From: Bacteroidaceae bacterium
Lineage (GTDB): Bacteria > Bacteroidota > Bacteroidia > Bacteroidales > Bacteroidaceae
Assembly: GCA_016292545.1 (NCBI GenBank)
Contig: JAEDIG010000011.1
Location: 1 to 33,451, forward strand
Direction of reading: 5' to 3'
Length of the DNA stretch: 33,451 bases
The notes beneath the pieces were generated by a model. It ran no database searches and had not been told where the DNA came from. It saw nothing but the letters and a program-made list of their open reading frames with translations. A program made the translations under genes and the position numbers. Positions 9,167-17,104 of this stretch are shown here, one piece after another. Within the stretch, counting starts at the first letter, position 1; the number at the start of each line of letters is the position of its first letter.

Positions 9167-9967
9167 ATGAAGATAGCAATCATAGGTGCTGGCAATATGG
9201 GAGGAGCCACGGCGCGTGGCATGGCCCAGGGCACAAAGGTGGCCTCCAGCGATATTTGTGTGAGCAATCCCAGCCGAGGCAAACTGGATGCCCTGAAGGC
9301 CGATTTCCCCGCCATGCGTGTGACCAGCGACAACAAGGAATGCGTGCGGGGTGCCGACCTCGTGATACTGGCCGTGAAACCCTGGAAAATGGAAGGCGTA
9401 ATAGCGGAAATCCGCGATGAAATAGACTATGGGAAGGTGTGTGTGGCCAGCATGGCCGGTGGCATGGGCACCGAGGTCATCAGCCAGATGCTGGACAGGG
9501 GCGACGGCACTCCGCTGCCGCCCGTGTTCTACCTCATCCCCAACACCGCCATTGCCGTGCGCCAGAGCATGACCTTCATATCGGGTGTGCGTGTCAGCCG
9601 CGAGATGGAGCAGTGGATGGTGGGCGTGTTTGGAGAACTGGGTGATGCCATGTGGGTGGAGGAAAGGCTGATGGGGGCCGGTATGGCACTTGCCAGCTGC
9701 GGCATAGCCTATGCCATGCGCTATGTGAGGGCTGCCACTGAGGGCGGCGTGGAGCTGGGCATGTATGCCCGGGACGCACAGCGTATCGTGGAGCAGACAC
9801 TCCAGGGGGCAGTGGCCCTGCTGCGTGCCAACCAAAGCCATCCCGAGCAGGAGATAGACAAGGTGACCACGCCGGGCGGAATCACTATCCGCGGACTGAA
9901 TGCCATGGAACAGGCAGGGTTCACGAACAGCGTGATTCAGGGGCTCAAAGCGTCAAAGACAAAGTAA
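9167..9967 (+). CDS. proC: Pyrroline-5-carboxylate reductase
   Basis: Last step of proline synthesis: NAD(P)H-dependent reduction of pyrroline-5-carboxylate. The product has 266 residues. The N-terminal Rossmann motif is MKIAIIGAGNMGGATARGMA, followed by LVILAVKPWKMEGVI, FYLIPNTAIAVRQSMT and the C-terminal dimerisation helices ending in the signature VTTPGGITIRGLNAMEQAGF. The frame is open upstream to 9116, but the extra residues overlap msrC and lie before the conserved Rossmann start, so ATG 9167 is chosen. It sits 11 bases after msrC and 21 before the second GH3 gene. Confidence 0.95.
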   Translation: MKIAIIGAGNMGGATARGMAQGTKVASSDICVSNPSRGKLDALKADFPAMRVTSDNKECVRGADLVILAVKPWKMEGVIAEIRDEIDYGKVCVASMAGGMGTEVISQMLDRGDGTPLPPVFYLIPNTAIAVRQSMTFISGVRVSREMEQWMVGVFGELGDAMWVEERLMGAGMALASCGIAYAMRYVRAATEGGVELGMYARDAQRIVEQTLQGAVALLRANQSHPEQEIDKVTTPGGITIRGLNAMEQAGFTNSVIQGLKASKTK

Positions 9968-9988
9968 ATAAAGAAAAAAACATTGAAT

Positions 9989-12226
9989 ATGAGAAAAATT
10001 CTATTTCTGGCCTTGATGGCCTTGGTGGGCTGCAAACAATCGCAGCAGAGCGAGATGGACCGTTTTGTGGACGACCTGATGGGGAAAATGACATTGCAGG
10101 AGAAGCTGGGGCAGCTCAACCTGTTGCCCGGAGGTGACATCAATACGGGCGCTGCCATAGAAAGTGCGGTGGGCGACCTGGCTTCCAAGGGCGAGCTGGG
10201 AGGCATCCTCAACATTAAGGGACAGGACAAGATAAGGGCGCTTCAGGAAGTGGCTGTGGAGAAGAGCAGGCTGGGGATTCCCCTGATATTCGGACAGGAC
10301 ATCATCCATGGCGGGGAAACCGTGTTCCCCATACCGCTGGCGCAGGCCTGCTCCTGGAACATGGAGGCCATCCAGGAGGCGGCCCGCATAGCCGCCAAGG
10401 AGGCATCGGCCATCGGCATCAACTGGACCTACAGTCCGATGGTGGACGTGGCCCTTGATCCCCGTTGGGGACGCATTGCCGAGGGTGGGGGCGAGGACCC
10501 CTATCTCACGGGCCTGGTGGGGCAGGCCATGATTCGTGGCTACCAGGGGGACTATGGCAAGGAAAACGTGATGGCCTGCGTGAAGCATTTTGCCCTGTAC
10601 GGTGCATCCGAGGCCGGACGCGACTACAACACGGTGGACATGAGCCGTGTGCGTATGTTCAACCAGTATCTGCCCCCCTACAAGGCAGCCGTGGAGGCAC
10701 ATCCCGGCTCTGTGATGTCGTCGTTCAATGTGGTGGACGGCATTCCCGCCACGGCCAACCGTTGGCTCATCACGGAGGTCTTGCGCGAGAAATGGGGGTT
10801 CGACGGTTTACTGGTGACCGACTATGCCAGCATCAACGAAATGAGCACCCATGGGTTGGGTGGTCAGAAGGAATGCTCCGTGCGTGCGCTGAAGGCGGGC
10901 ACGGACATGGACATGTGCTCCGAGGCCTTCATCAAGCAGCTGGAGGGCTGCTTGGCAGAAGGGCTGGTGACAGCGCAGGAGATAGACGAAGCCTGCAGGC
11001 GTGTGCTTGAAGCCAAGTACAAGCTGGGGCTTTTTGAGGACCCGTACAGGCAACTCGACCCCAAGCGGCTGGAAACCGACCTGTATACGGCCGAACACCG
11101 GAAGGCAGCCCGCGACATGGCGGCAGAAACGTTTGTGCTGCTGAAGAACGACGGGCAGCTGTTGCCGCTCAAGAAGGAAGGCACCATCGCCCTGATAGGC
11201 CCGTTGGCCAACGACCGTTCCAATCTTCTGGGCTGCTGGTCCACGGCAGATGTACCAGAGAAGTATTCCACACTGAAGGAGGCCATGGATCGCTGCGTGG
11301 GCGATGGGGCACGTGTGCTGTATGCCCAGGGCTGCAATTTCTGTGCCGATGCCAAGTTGCAGGCCGCATGTGCATTCAACCGCCCTGTGGAGCGCGTGGA
11401 TGATAGGCAGGCCCATGCCGAGGCCATGCGGATTGCCGCTCAGGCGGATGTGGTTGTGTGTGCAATGGGCGAGATGGCCGAGCAGAGCGGGGAAAGCTCC
11501 AGCCGTGCCGACCTGAACCTGCCCGACGTGCAGATGGCATTGCTCAAGGACCTGGTGGCGACCGGAAAGCCCGTGGTGCTGCTGAATTTTGCCGGCCGGC
11601 CCACCCTGCTCAATTGGGAGAAGGAGCACGTCACCGCCATCCTGAACGTGTGGTTCGGAGGCTCCGAGGCTGGAGATGCCATCTGCGACGTACTCTTCGG
11701 CGACAAGAGCCCTTGCGGCAGGCTCACCGCCACGATTCCACAGAGCATGGGCCAGATACCGCTCTACTACAACCACCTGAACACGGGCCGCCCTGTGCCC
11801 GACGATGCCGACGGCTACCGCCAGTATGCCAGCAACTATCTGGAGGTGCGCAACGGCCCGCTCTATCCTTTCGGCTACGGACTCACCTATTCCACGATTG
11901 AATATTCCGACATGAAGGTGGAGGGCCAGCAGGCGTCCGTCACGGTGGCCAACACCGGCAGCCGCGATGCCGTGGAGGTGGTGCAGCTGTATGTGCGCGA
12001 CCTGGCTGCGCAGATAGCCCGCCCGGTGAAGGAGCTGAAGGGCTTTGAGCGCGTGGCCCTGAAGGCGGGTGAAAAGCGTACGGTGGTCTTCGACATCACG
12101 CCCGGGATGCTGTCCTATTACGACGCCGAGGGCAATGTGGTGACCGAGCCGGGCGAGTTTGACATCATGATAGGCAAGAGCAGTGCCGACGGCGACCTGC
12201 TGAAGGCCCGCTACACGCTCCAATAG
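9989..12226 (+). CDS. bglX: Periplasmic beta-glucosidase, glycoside hydrolase family 3, lipoprotein
   Basis: A 745-residue GH3 enzyme. It begins MRKILFLALMALVGCKQ, with lipobox LVGC and Cys15 as lipidation site, so it is membrane-anchored, unlike the soluble GH3 at 4866. Domain order is as in E. coli BglX: LMGKMTLQEKLGQLNLLPGG, IFGQDIIHGGETVFPIPLA, WTYSPMVDVALDPRWGR, EGGGEDPYLTG, VMACVKHFALYGA, and the nucleophile motif LLVTDYASINEM with Asp278. The C-terminal fibronectin III-like domain starts near VEVVQLYVRDL. ATG 9989 is preferred over the TTG two codons earlier. The two GH3 proteins of this operon differ along their whole length, so they are old paralogues rather than a recent duplication. 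Confidence 0.93.
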   Translation: MRKILFLALMALVGCKQSQQSEMDRFVDDLMGKMTLQEKLGQLNLLPGGDINTGAAIESAVGDLASKGELGGILNIKGQDKIRALQEVAVEKSRLGIPLIFGQDIIHGGETVFPIPLAQACSWNMEAIQEAARIAAKEASAIGINWTYSPMVDVALDPRWGRIAEGGGEDPYLTGLVGQAMIRGYQGDYGKENVMACVKHFALYGASEAGRDYNTVDMSRVRMFNQYLPPYKAAVEAHPGSVMSSFNVVDGIPATANRWLITEVLREKWGFDGLLVTDYASINEMSTHGLGGQKECSVRALKAGTDMDMCSEAFIKQLEGCLAEGLVTAQEIDEACRRVLEAKYKLGLFEDPYRQLDPKRLETDLYTAEHRKAARDMAAETFVLLKNDGQLLPLKKEGTIALIGPLANDRSNLLGCWSTADVPEKYSTLKEAMDRCVGDGARVLYAQGCNFCADAKLQAACAFNRPVERVDDRQAHAEAMRIAAQADVVVCAMGEMAEQSGESSSRADLNLPDVQMALLKDLVATGKPVVLLNFAGRPTLLNWEKEHVTAILNVWFGGSEAGDAICDVLFGDKSPCGRLTATIPQSMGQIPLYYNHLNTGRPVPDDADGYRQYASNYLEVRNGPLYPFGYGLTYSTIEYSDMKVEGQQASVTVANTGSRDAVEVVQLYVRDLAAQIARPVKELKGFERVALKAGEKRTVVFDITPGMLSYYDAEGNVVTEPGEFDIMIGKSSADGDLLKARYTLQ

Positions 12227-12232
12227 CAGCAG

Positions 12233-12760
12233 ATGAAGCTGTTCGGCTCTCCGCTGGTTTGGCTCTTGCGTGTGCGCCACCGGTGCGGATATGGCGTGCA
12301 CTCCCCCTTTGCCTTCCGTTTCATCACGGAAGTGCTGTATGAGCGCGCATGTTTCTACCGCTATGCCGAGCTGGACAGGGCGCTGAAGCCCTGGCAGCGC
12401 ATGCGCCTGCGGAAGGGGCTGCACCTCCTGCTGCGCCTGGCCAACTGGCGCCAGCCGGAGCGCATGGTGGTGAGGGGCTGTTCCCGGCTGGAGCCGCTGT
12501 ATCTGCAGGCGGGATGCCGGCGGGCAGCCTTGTATGCCAACTATCCCGAAGGGGCGGTGGACCTGATCTGGCTGGGCTGCCCCGACGACGAGGCCTTGCG
12601 CCACCTGCACAGCGGCACCCTTCTGCTGCTCGACCGCCTGGACCGCCACAAGGCATGGTTCTATGGCCTGCCCTCGGTGGTGAGCTTCGACCTGGGCGAC
12701 CTGGGCATAGCCTTTTTCGACGGGCAATATTATAAACAGAACTATATAGTCAACTTCTAG
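12233..12760 (+). CDS. Shortened class I SAM-methyltransferase-like protein, probably non-catalytic
   Basis: A 175-residue protein of unproven function, 6 bases after bglX. The N-terminus (RCGYGVHSPFAFRFITEVLY) and the C-terminus (LGDLGIAFFDGQYYKQNYIV) look like the two ends of a Bacteroidales class I SAM-dependent methyltransferase family usually around 240-260 residues long. The middle is compressed. Where a glycine-rich SAM motif would be expected there is only MVVRGCSRLEPLYLQAGC, and no GxGxG or acidic ribose-binding residue follows. It is very rich in Arg, Leu and Cys and very GC-rich. It may be a reduced paralogue kept for binding or scaffolding, or a gene in decay. The family link comes from remembered end motifs, so it is moderate. 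Confidence 0.5.
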   Translation: MKLFGSPLVWLLRVRHRCGYGVHSPFAFRFITEVLYERACFYRYAELDRALKPWQRMRLRKGLHLLLRLANWRQPERMVVRGCSRLEPLYLQAGCRRAALYANYPEGAVDLIWLGCPDDEALRHLHSGTLLLLDRLDRHKAWFYGLPSVVSFDLGDLGIAFFDGQYYKQNYIVNF

Positions 12761-12777
12761 CGTCATAAGATTGAATC

Positions 12778-13341
12778 ATGGTAAAGAAATGTGCTGTTTA
12801 CACCCGCACGGGAGATGGTGGAACCACCAGCCTGGCCAGTGGGGAACGCGTGCGCAAGTGCTGCACCAAGTTGGAAACGTACGGTACGGTGGACGAGCTG
12901 AATAGCCATCTGGGCCTGTTGCTCACATACGTGGAGGAGCCCGTCGACCGGGCACAGCTGCTCCGCTGCCAGAACCTCCTGTTTGCTGTGGGCGCGAGCC
13001 TGTCCACCGCTCCGGCCGGCGGGCAGGCACCGGCCGGCATGGTCGGTCCCGCCGACGTGGGCTCTCTGGAGGCAGCGATAGACCAGGCCGCCGACGGGCT
13101 TCCCGCCTGGCGCGGGTTCACGCTCCCCGGGGGCTGCCGGGCAGCAGCTGTGGCCGATGTGTGCCGCACGGTGTGCCGCAGGGCCGAGCGGCTGGTATAT
13201 GCCTTGGCGGAAACCGAGCCTGTGGCAGCGGAAATACCCGTATTTCTCAACCGCCTGAGCGATTATCTGTATGTTTTGTCGCGCCGATTGAACAATTTGG
13301 CAGGGGTGGAGGAAAATTTGTGGACGAAAAATAGCAAATAA
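12778..13341 (+). CDS. Cob(I)alamin adenosyltransferase, PduO/MMAB type
   Basis: Transfers the adenosyl group of ATP to cob(I)alamin, making coenzyme B12 for enzymes such as methylmalonyl-CoA mutase. The 187-residue protein has the ATP-binding N-terminal motif YTRTGDGGTTSLASGERV, then ETYGTVDELNSHLGL, the central CRTVCRRAERLVYAL and the C-terminal signature FLNRLSDYLYVLSRRLN. These are the PduO-family landmarks, distinct from CobA/BtuR. It starts 17 bases after the methyltransferase-like gene and is probably the last gene of the glycosidase operon, since a new -7 element appears directly downstream. Confidence 0.92.
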   Translation: MVKKCAVYTRTGDGGTTSLASGERVRKCCTKLETYGTVDELNSHLGLLLTYVEEPVDRAQLLRCQNLLFAVGASLSTAPAGGQAPAGMVGPADVGSLEAAIDQAADGLPAWRGFTLPGGCRAAAVADVCRTVCRRAERLVYALAETEPVAAEIPVFLNRLSDYLYVLSRRLNNLAGVEENLWTKNSK

Positions 13342-13354
13342 AGAAAAGAAATTG

Positions 13355-13362
13355 TATCTTTG
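13355..13362 (+). promoter_or_regulatory. -7 promoter element for the DUF2795 gene and probably the T9SS locus
   Basis: TATCTTTG is an exact TAnnTTTG match, 52 bases upstream of the ATG at 13415. No TTTG sits at the usual 19-20 base distance. As no other such element is visible between 13637 and 13717, it may also serve porP and the gld genes. Confidence 0.6.
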
Positions 13363-13414
13363 CGCCCCAAAATAGGGAAAAATAGATTGATTCATAATAA
13401 AACTACTAACCACT

Positions 13415-13636
13415 ATGTATTGGACTTTGGAACTGGCTTCAAAACTGGAAGATGCACCTTGGCCTGCCACCAAGGAGGAACTCATTGACTATGCCACACG
13501 CAGTGGTGCCCCCTTGGAGGTGATTGAGAATCTGGAGGAAATCGAGGACGAAGGCGATGTGTATGAAACCATCGAGGACCTTTGGCCCGACTACCCCACG
13601 AAGGAGGACTTCCTTTTCAACGAGGACGAGTATTAG
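13415..13636 (+). CDS. DUF2795 family protein, small acidic, function unknown
   Basis: A 73-residue, strongly acidic cytoplasmic protein: MYWTLELASKLEDAPWPATK at the start, then EELIDYATRSGAPLEVIENL and a C-terminus rich in Glu and Asp that ends FLFNEDEY. I recognise this as the short, very highly conserved DUF2795 protein found as a single gene across Bacteroidales. No catalytic motif or membrane segment is visible. The leader region carries a clear -7 element. It lies 81 bases before porP in the same direction, but a functional connection to secretion is not shown. Confidence 0.85.
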   Translation: MYWTLELASKLEDAPWPATKEELIDYATRSGAPLEVIENLEEIEDEGDVYETIEDLWPDYPTKEDFLFNEDEY

Positions 13637-13717
13637 GCGGAGCGCCTCCCCTCTTCATAAAAAAATATTCCGGGAGCGGGACAATAAAACAGGCCGCCCT
13701 CTCGTTATATAATCAGG

Positions 13718-14659
13718 ATGAGACGACTGTACTGCGTTGGACTGTGTATGCTCCTGGCTATGGCCTGCAGGGCACAATACGATGTGGCGTTTTCCAACTA
13801 TTGGGCGCTACAGTCCTTCTACAATCCTGCAGCGACGGGATTGGACGGTCGGCTGAACGTGCAAGGTGCCTATAGCATGCAGATGGTGGGGTTCGAGGAT
13901 GCGCCCGCCACCATGTATGCAGGAGCCGACCTGCCTGTGTTCTTCCTGAACCCCAACCATGGGATGGGCGCAGGATTCATGAACGACAAGGCGGGCATAT
14001 TCAGCACCCAGCGGTTCTATCTGCAATATGCTTACCATCAGCCGCTTCTGGGCGGCCGGCTCAGCATCGGGCTGCGGCCCGTGATGCTCAGCCAGGGCCT
14101 CTCGGGCAGCAACATCGACACCGAGGAGAGCAACGACCCGGCATTCCCCACGTCGGACGTGAAGGGCACGGCCTTCGACCTGGATGCCGGCCTGCGTTTC
14201 AGCTACAAGCAGACGTGGTATGTGGGCATCAGCGCCATGCACTGCCTGTCCCCCACGGTGTCGCTGGGCGACGACAAGTCGTATGAGGTGAAGATGGCCC
14301 CCACCTTCTATCTGACAGGAGGCTACCGCCTGCCCATGAAGGACCGCCGCTATGCGCTGGCCACGGCCGCGGCCTTCCGCACAGACATGCAGGACTGGAG
14401 GGCCGACGTGACGGCGCGCCTCTGCTACGACGGCAGCAAGCACAAGATGTACGGGGGCCTCTCCTACAGCCCCACACGGAGCGTGACCGTGCTGCTGGGC
14501 ATCGACTTCCATGGTGTCAACGTGGGCTATGCCTACGAAATCTATACGGGCGGCATTGGCGCGCTCCATGGCACACATGAGCTGGTGCTGGGCTACCAGA
14601 CCGACCTCAACCTGTTCAAGAAAGGAAAAAACAAACACAAGAGTGTGCGACTATTATAA
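13718..14659 (+). CDS. porP: PorP/SprF family type IX secretion system outer-membrane protein
   Basis: An outer-membrane beta-barrel component that works with the GldK/GldN ring of the type IX secretion system. The product has 313 residues. A signal peptide ends ACRAQ, followed directly by the family's signature start YDVAFSNYWALQSFYNPAAT. Repeating amphipathic strands follow (FYLQYAYHQPLLGGRLSIGL, WYVGISAMHCLSPTVSL, MYGGLSYSPTRSVTVLLGID) and the typical late motif VNVGYAYEIYTGG with HELVLGYQTDL. The tail is basic. gldK starts only 8 bases after the stop, so the two are cotranscribed. Its place at the head of gldKLMN is the standard Bacteroidota order. Confidence 0.93.
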   Translation: MRRLYCVGLCMLLAMACRAQYDVAFSNYWALQSFYNPAATGLDGRLNVQGAYSMQMVGFEDAPATMYAGADLPVFFLNPNHGMGAGFMNDKAGIFSTQRFYLQYAYHQPLLGGRLSIGLRPVMLSQGLSGSNIDTEESNDPAFPTSDVKGTAFDLDAGLRFSYKQTWYVGISAMHCLSPTVSLGDDKSYEVKMAPTFYLTGGYRLPMKDRRYALATAAAFRTDMQDWRADVTARLCYDGSKHKMYGGLSYSPTRSVTVLLGIDFHGVNVGYAYEIYTGGIGALHGTHELVLGYQTDLNLFKKGKNKHKSVRLL

Positions 14660-14667
14660 CGTGGAAT

Positions 14668-16119
14668 ATGAAGATAATCAAGACGATAACATTGTTGGCT
14701 CTGACGAGCCTGACGGCCGGTCTGACGGCCTGTATGGGGTCCTCGTCGGCCAATGCCACTGGTGGCGAGCTGATAGGTGTGCGCGGCACATCGTTCTCGG
14801 AGCCCACTCCCTACGGCATGGTGGCTGTGAACAAGGGCTCGCTCAGGGTGGGCCTGGCGGAGAACGACTCGCTGTGGGGTCTGGAGTTCCCTGCCCGCGA
14901 CATCAGTGTGGACGGGTTCTGGATGGACGAGCATGAGGTGAGCAATGCCAAGTACCGCCAGTTTGTGAACTGGGTGCGCGACAGCATCATCCGCGAGCGT
15001 CTGGCCGACCCCGCATACGGCGGCGACGAAACCTACAAGATTGAGGAGGACCGCGAGGGCAACCCCGTGACCCCCCATCTGAACTGGAGCAAGCCCATCC
15101 CCTGGCGCAAGGCCAACGAGGACGAGATGCGCGCCATAGAGAGCGTCTACACGGTGCATCCCATCGATGGCACCAAGATGCTGGATGCAAGCCAGTTGAA
15201 CTATCGGTACGAGATATACGACTACGCAGCGGCCGCCCAGCGCAAATATCGCCTGAACCCTGAGGAGCGCGACCTGAACACGGACCATGCCGTGAGCAAC
15301 GACCCGGTGATGATAAGCAAGGACACGGCATGGATCGACGACGACGGACGCATCGTGCGCCAGACCCTTACACGTCAGCTCAGCGGCCCCTGGGACTTCC
15401 TCAACACCTATATCGTGAACGTCTATCCCGACACCACCTGCTGGGTGAACGACTTCCCCAATGCCGACAACGAACGCTACATGAAGCTCTATTTCAGCAA
15501 TCCGGCCTATGACGACTACCCCGTGGTGGGCGTCACCTGGGAGCAGGCCAACGCCTTCTGCGCATGGCGCACCGACTATCTGATGAAGGGCCTCGGCGGC
15601 TATGCACGCCAGATTCAGCGCTACCGCCTGCCCACCGAGATAGAGTGGGAATATGCGGCACGCGGCAAGGAGGGCAACCCCTTCCCCTGGGAAACCGGCG
15701 AGGTGAAGAGCGACAAGGGATGCTACTATGCCAACTTCAAGCCCGACAGAGGCAACTACACCAAGGACGGAAGCCTGATCACCAGCAGGTGCGGCATCTT
15801 CAGTGCCAACAGCAACGGGCTCTACGACATGGCGGGCAATGTGGCCGAATGGACCAGCACGGTATATGTGGAGTCGGGCGTGGAGAGCATGAGCGACATG
15901 AACCCCGAGCTGAAGTACAATGCGGCCAAGGAAGACCCCTACCGCCTGAAGCGCAAGAGCGTGAGGGGCGGCAGCTGGAAGGACCCCGAGAGCCTGATAC
16001 GCAGTGCATGGCGCAGCTATGAATACCAGAACCAGCCCCGCTGCTATGTGGGCTTCCGCTGTGTGCGCACGATGGTCAACGACAACCGTGGCGCGGCCGC
16101 CAAGGGGCGGAAGAAATGA
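14668..16119 (+). CDS. gldK: Type IX secretion / gliding lipoprotein GldK (PorK)
   Basis: An outer-membrane lipoprotein that forms the periplasmic ring of the T9SS with GldN. The 483-residue product has a lipobox-like GLTAC with Cys22. From about residue 60 it is a formylglycine-generating-enzyme-like domain without enzyme function in this family: DISVDGFWMDEHEVSNAKYR, VVGVTWEQANAFCAWRTDYL, YRLPTEIEWEYAARGKEGNP, YDMAGNVAEWTST and SVRGGSWKDPES. The insertion between about residues 110 and 270 is typical of GldK compared with true sulfatase-modifying enzymes. It lies 8 bases after porP and 70 before gldL. Confidence 0.94.
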   Translation: MKIIKTITLLALTSLTAGLTACMGSSSANATGGELIGVRGTSFSEPTPYGMVAVNKGSLRVGLAENDSLWGLEFPARDISVDGFWMDEHEVSNAKYRQFVNWVRDSIIRERLADPAYGGDETYKIEEDREGNPVTPHLNWSKPIPWRKANEDEMRAIESVYTVHPIDGTKMLDASQLNYRYEIYDYAAAAQRKYRLNPEERDLNTDHAVSNDPVMISKDTAWIDDDGRIVRQTLTRQLSGPWDFLNTYIVNVYPDTTCWVNDFPNADNERYMKLYFSNPAYDDYPVVGVTWEQANAFCAWRTDYLMKGLGGYARQIQRYRLPTEIEWEYAARGKEGNPFPWETGEVKSDKGCYYANFKPDRGNYTKDGSLITSRCGIFSANSNGLYDMAGNVAEWTSTVYVESGVESMSDMNPELKYNAAKEDPYRLKRKSVRGGSWKDPESLIRSAWRSYEYQNQPRCYVGFRCVRTMVNDNRGAAAKGRKK

Positions 16120-16189
16120 AGACACCGGACAACATACGTGACATAAACGACAAAAGCATACCATATAAAACAGAAAGGAAGAAAAGACA

Positions 16190-17086
16190 ATGAACCCTAT
16201 AGCTAAACTACAGAAGTGGATGGATTCGCCCTCGGGCCAGGTATTCATGAACTACGCCTACAGCTGGGGCGCGGCCGTTGTGGTGCTGGGCACGCTGTTC
16301 AAGCTCACCCACATCCCCGGAGCCAATCTCATGATGTTCATAGGCATGGGCACCGAGGTTCTCGTGTTCATCATCTCGGGATTCGAGAAGACCTATGAGA
16401 AATACCCCCAGAAGGAAGAGGCGGAAGGCCCGCAGCCGAAGATTGTGGTGGCCGGAGGCATGGCCATGCCGGAAGACGGGGCCGTGCCGGAAACCATCGT
16501 GCTGGGAGGAGCAGCGGCAGCCGGCAGGCCTGGCGAGGCAACCGCCGGGAACCCTGTCGCTCCTGCGGGGATGGGCGGAATGGCCGCGAACCTGGGCGGT
16601 GCCCCCCTGGACCCCGATGCGCTGGCCGCAGGCACGGGACTGAGCGCGGCCGCAGCCAATCTGGCCGCCGCAGGGCAGGCCGCCGCCGAAGCACAGCTGG
16701 CACTGAGCCAGCTCAAGGGCGGCCAGGCCGTGAACCCCGACAGCATCAAGGCCACCGACCCCGCCGCCATTGAAGAGGCTGTCACCAACTATGCCGAAGA
16801 GCTCAGGGCCCTCACTGAGGTGCTGGGCCGCGTGAAGGAGCAGGCCGCCCGCATGAGCACCGACAGCGAGGAGATGGAGAACCTCAACCGCACGCTCACG
16901 GGCATTGCCACCGTGTATGAGCTGCAGCTGCGCAACATCAGCAAGCAGGTGAGCACCATTGAGCAGATCGACGAGCAGACACGCCGCATGGCCCAGCAGA
17001 TTGAGGAACTCAACAATGTGTATGCCCGCATGATACAGGCGCTCACGGTCAACATGAACGTGCGCCCGGCACAGGAACAACAATAA
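16190..17086 (+). CDS. gldL: Type IX secretion inner-membrane motor protein GldL (PorL)
   Basis: The stator-like half of the proton-driven GldLM motor in the inner membrane. The 298-residue protein starts MNPIAKLQKWMDSPSGQVFM and has two transmembrane helices: about residues 19-40, and 46-64 containing Glu56 in FIGMGTEVLVFIISGFE. A membrane Glu in the second helix is known to be important in the family. Residues ~75-190 form a long Ala/Gly/Pro-rich linker. From ~200 a cytoplasmic coiled-coil begins (EELRALTEVLGRVKEQAARM, and later EQTRRMAQQIEELNNVYARM). Its stop is 18 bases before gldM. The low-complexity linker is longer than I expect for classic GldL proteins. Confidence 0.92.
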   Translation: MNPIAKLQKWMDSPSGQVFMNYAYSWGAAVVVLGTLFKLTHIPGANLMMFIGMGTEVLVFIISGFEKTYEKYPQKEEAEGPQPKIVVAGGMAMPEDGAVPETIVLGGAAAAGRPGEATAGNPVAPAGMGGMAANLGGAPLDPDALAAGTGLSAAAANLAAAGQAAAEAQLALSQLKGGQAVNPDSIKATDPAAIEEAVTNYAEELRALTEVLGRVKEQAARMSTDSEEMENLNRTLTGIATVYELQLRNISKQVSTIEQIDEQTRRMAQQIEELNNVYARMIQALTVNMNVRPAQEQQ

Positions 17087-17104
17087 AAGCCCCCCGTTAC
17101 AGCA

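Noticed and set aside
10808..12766. Minus-strand open frame of 652 codons opposite bglX
   Set aside because: Shadow of the GH3 gene and the methyltransferase-like gene; low-complexity His/Gln/Gly-rich translation.
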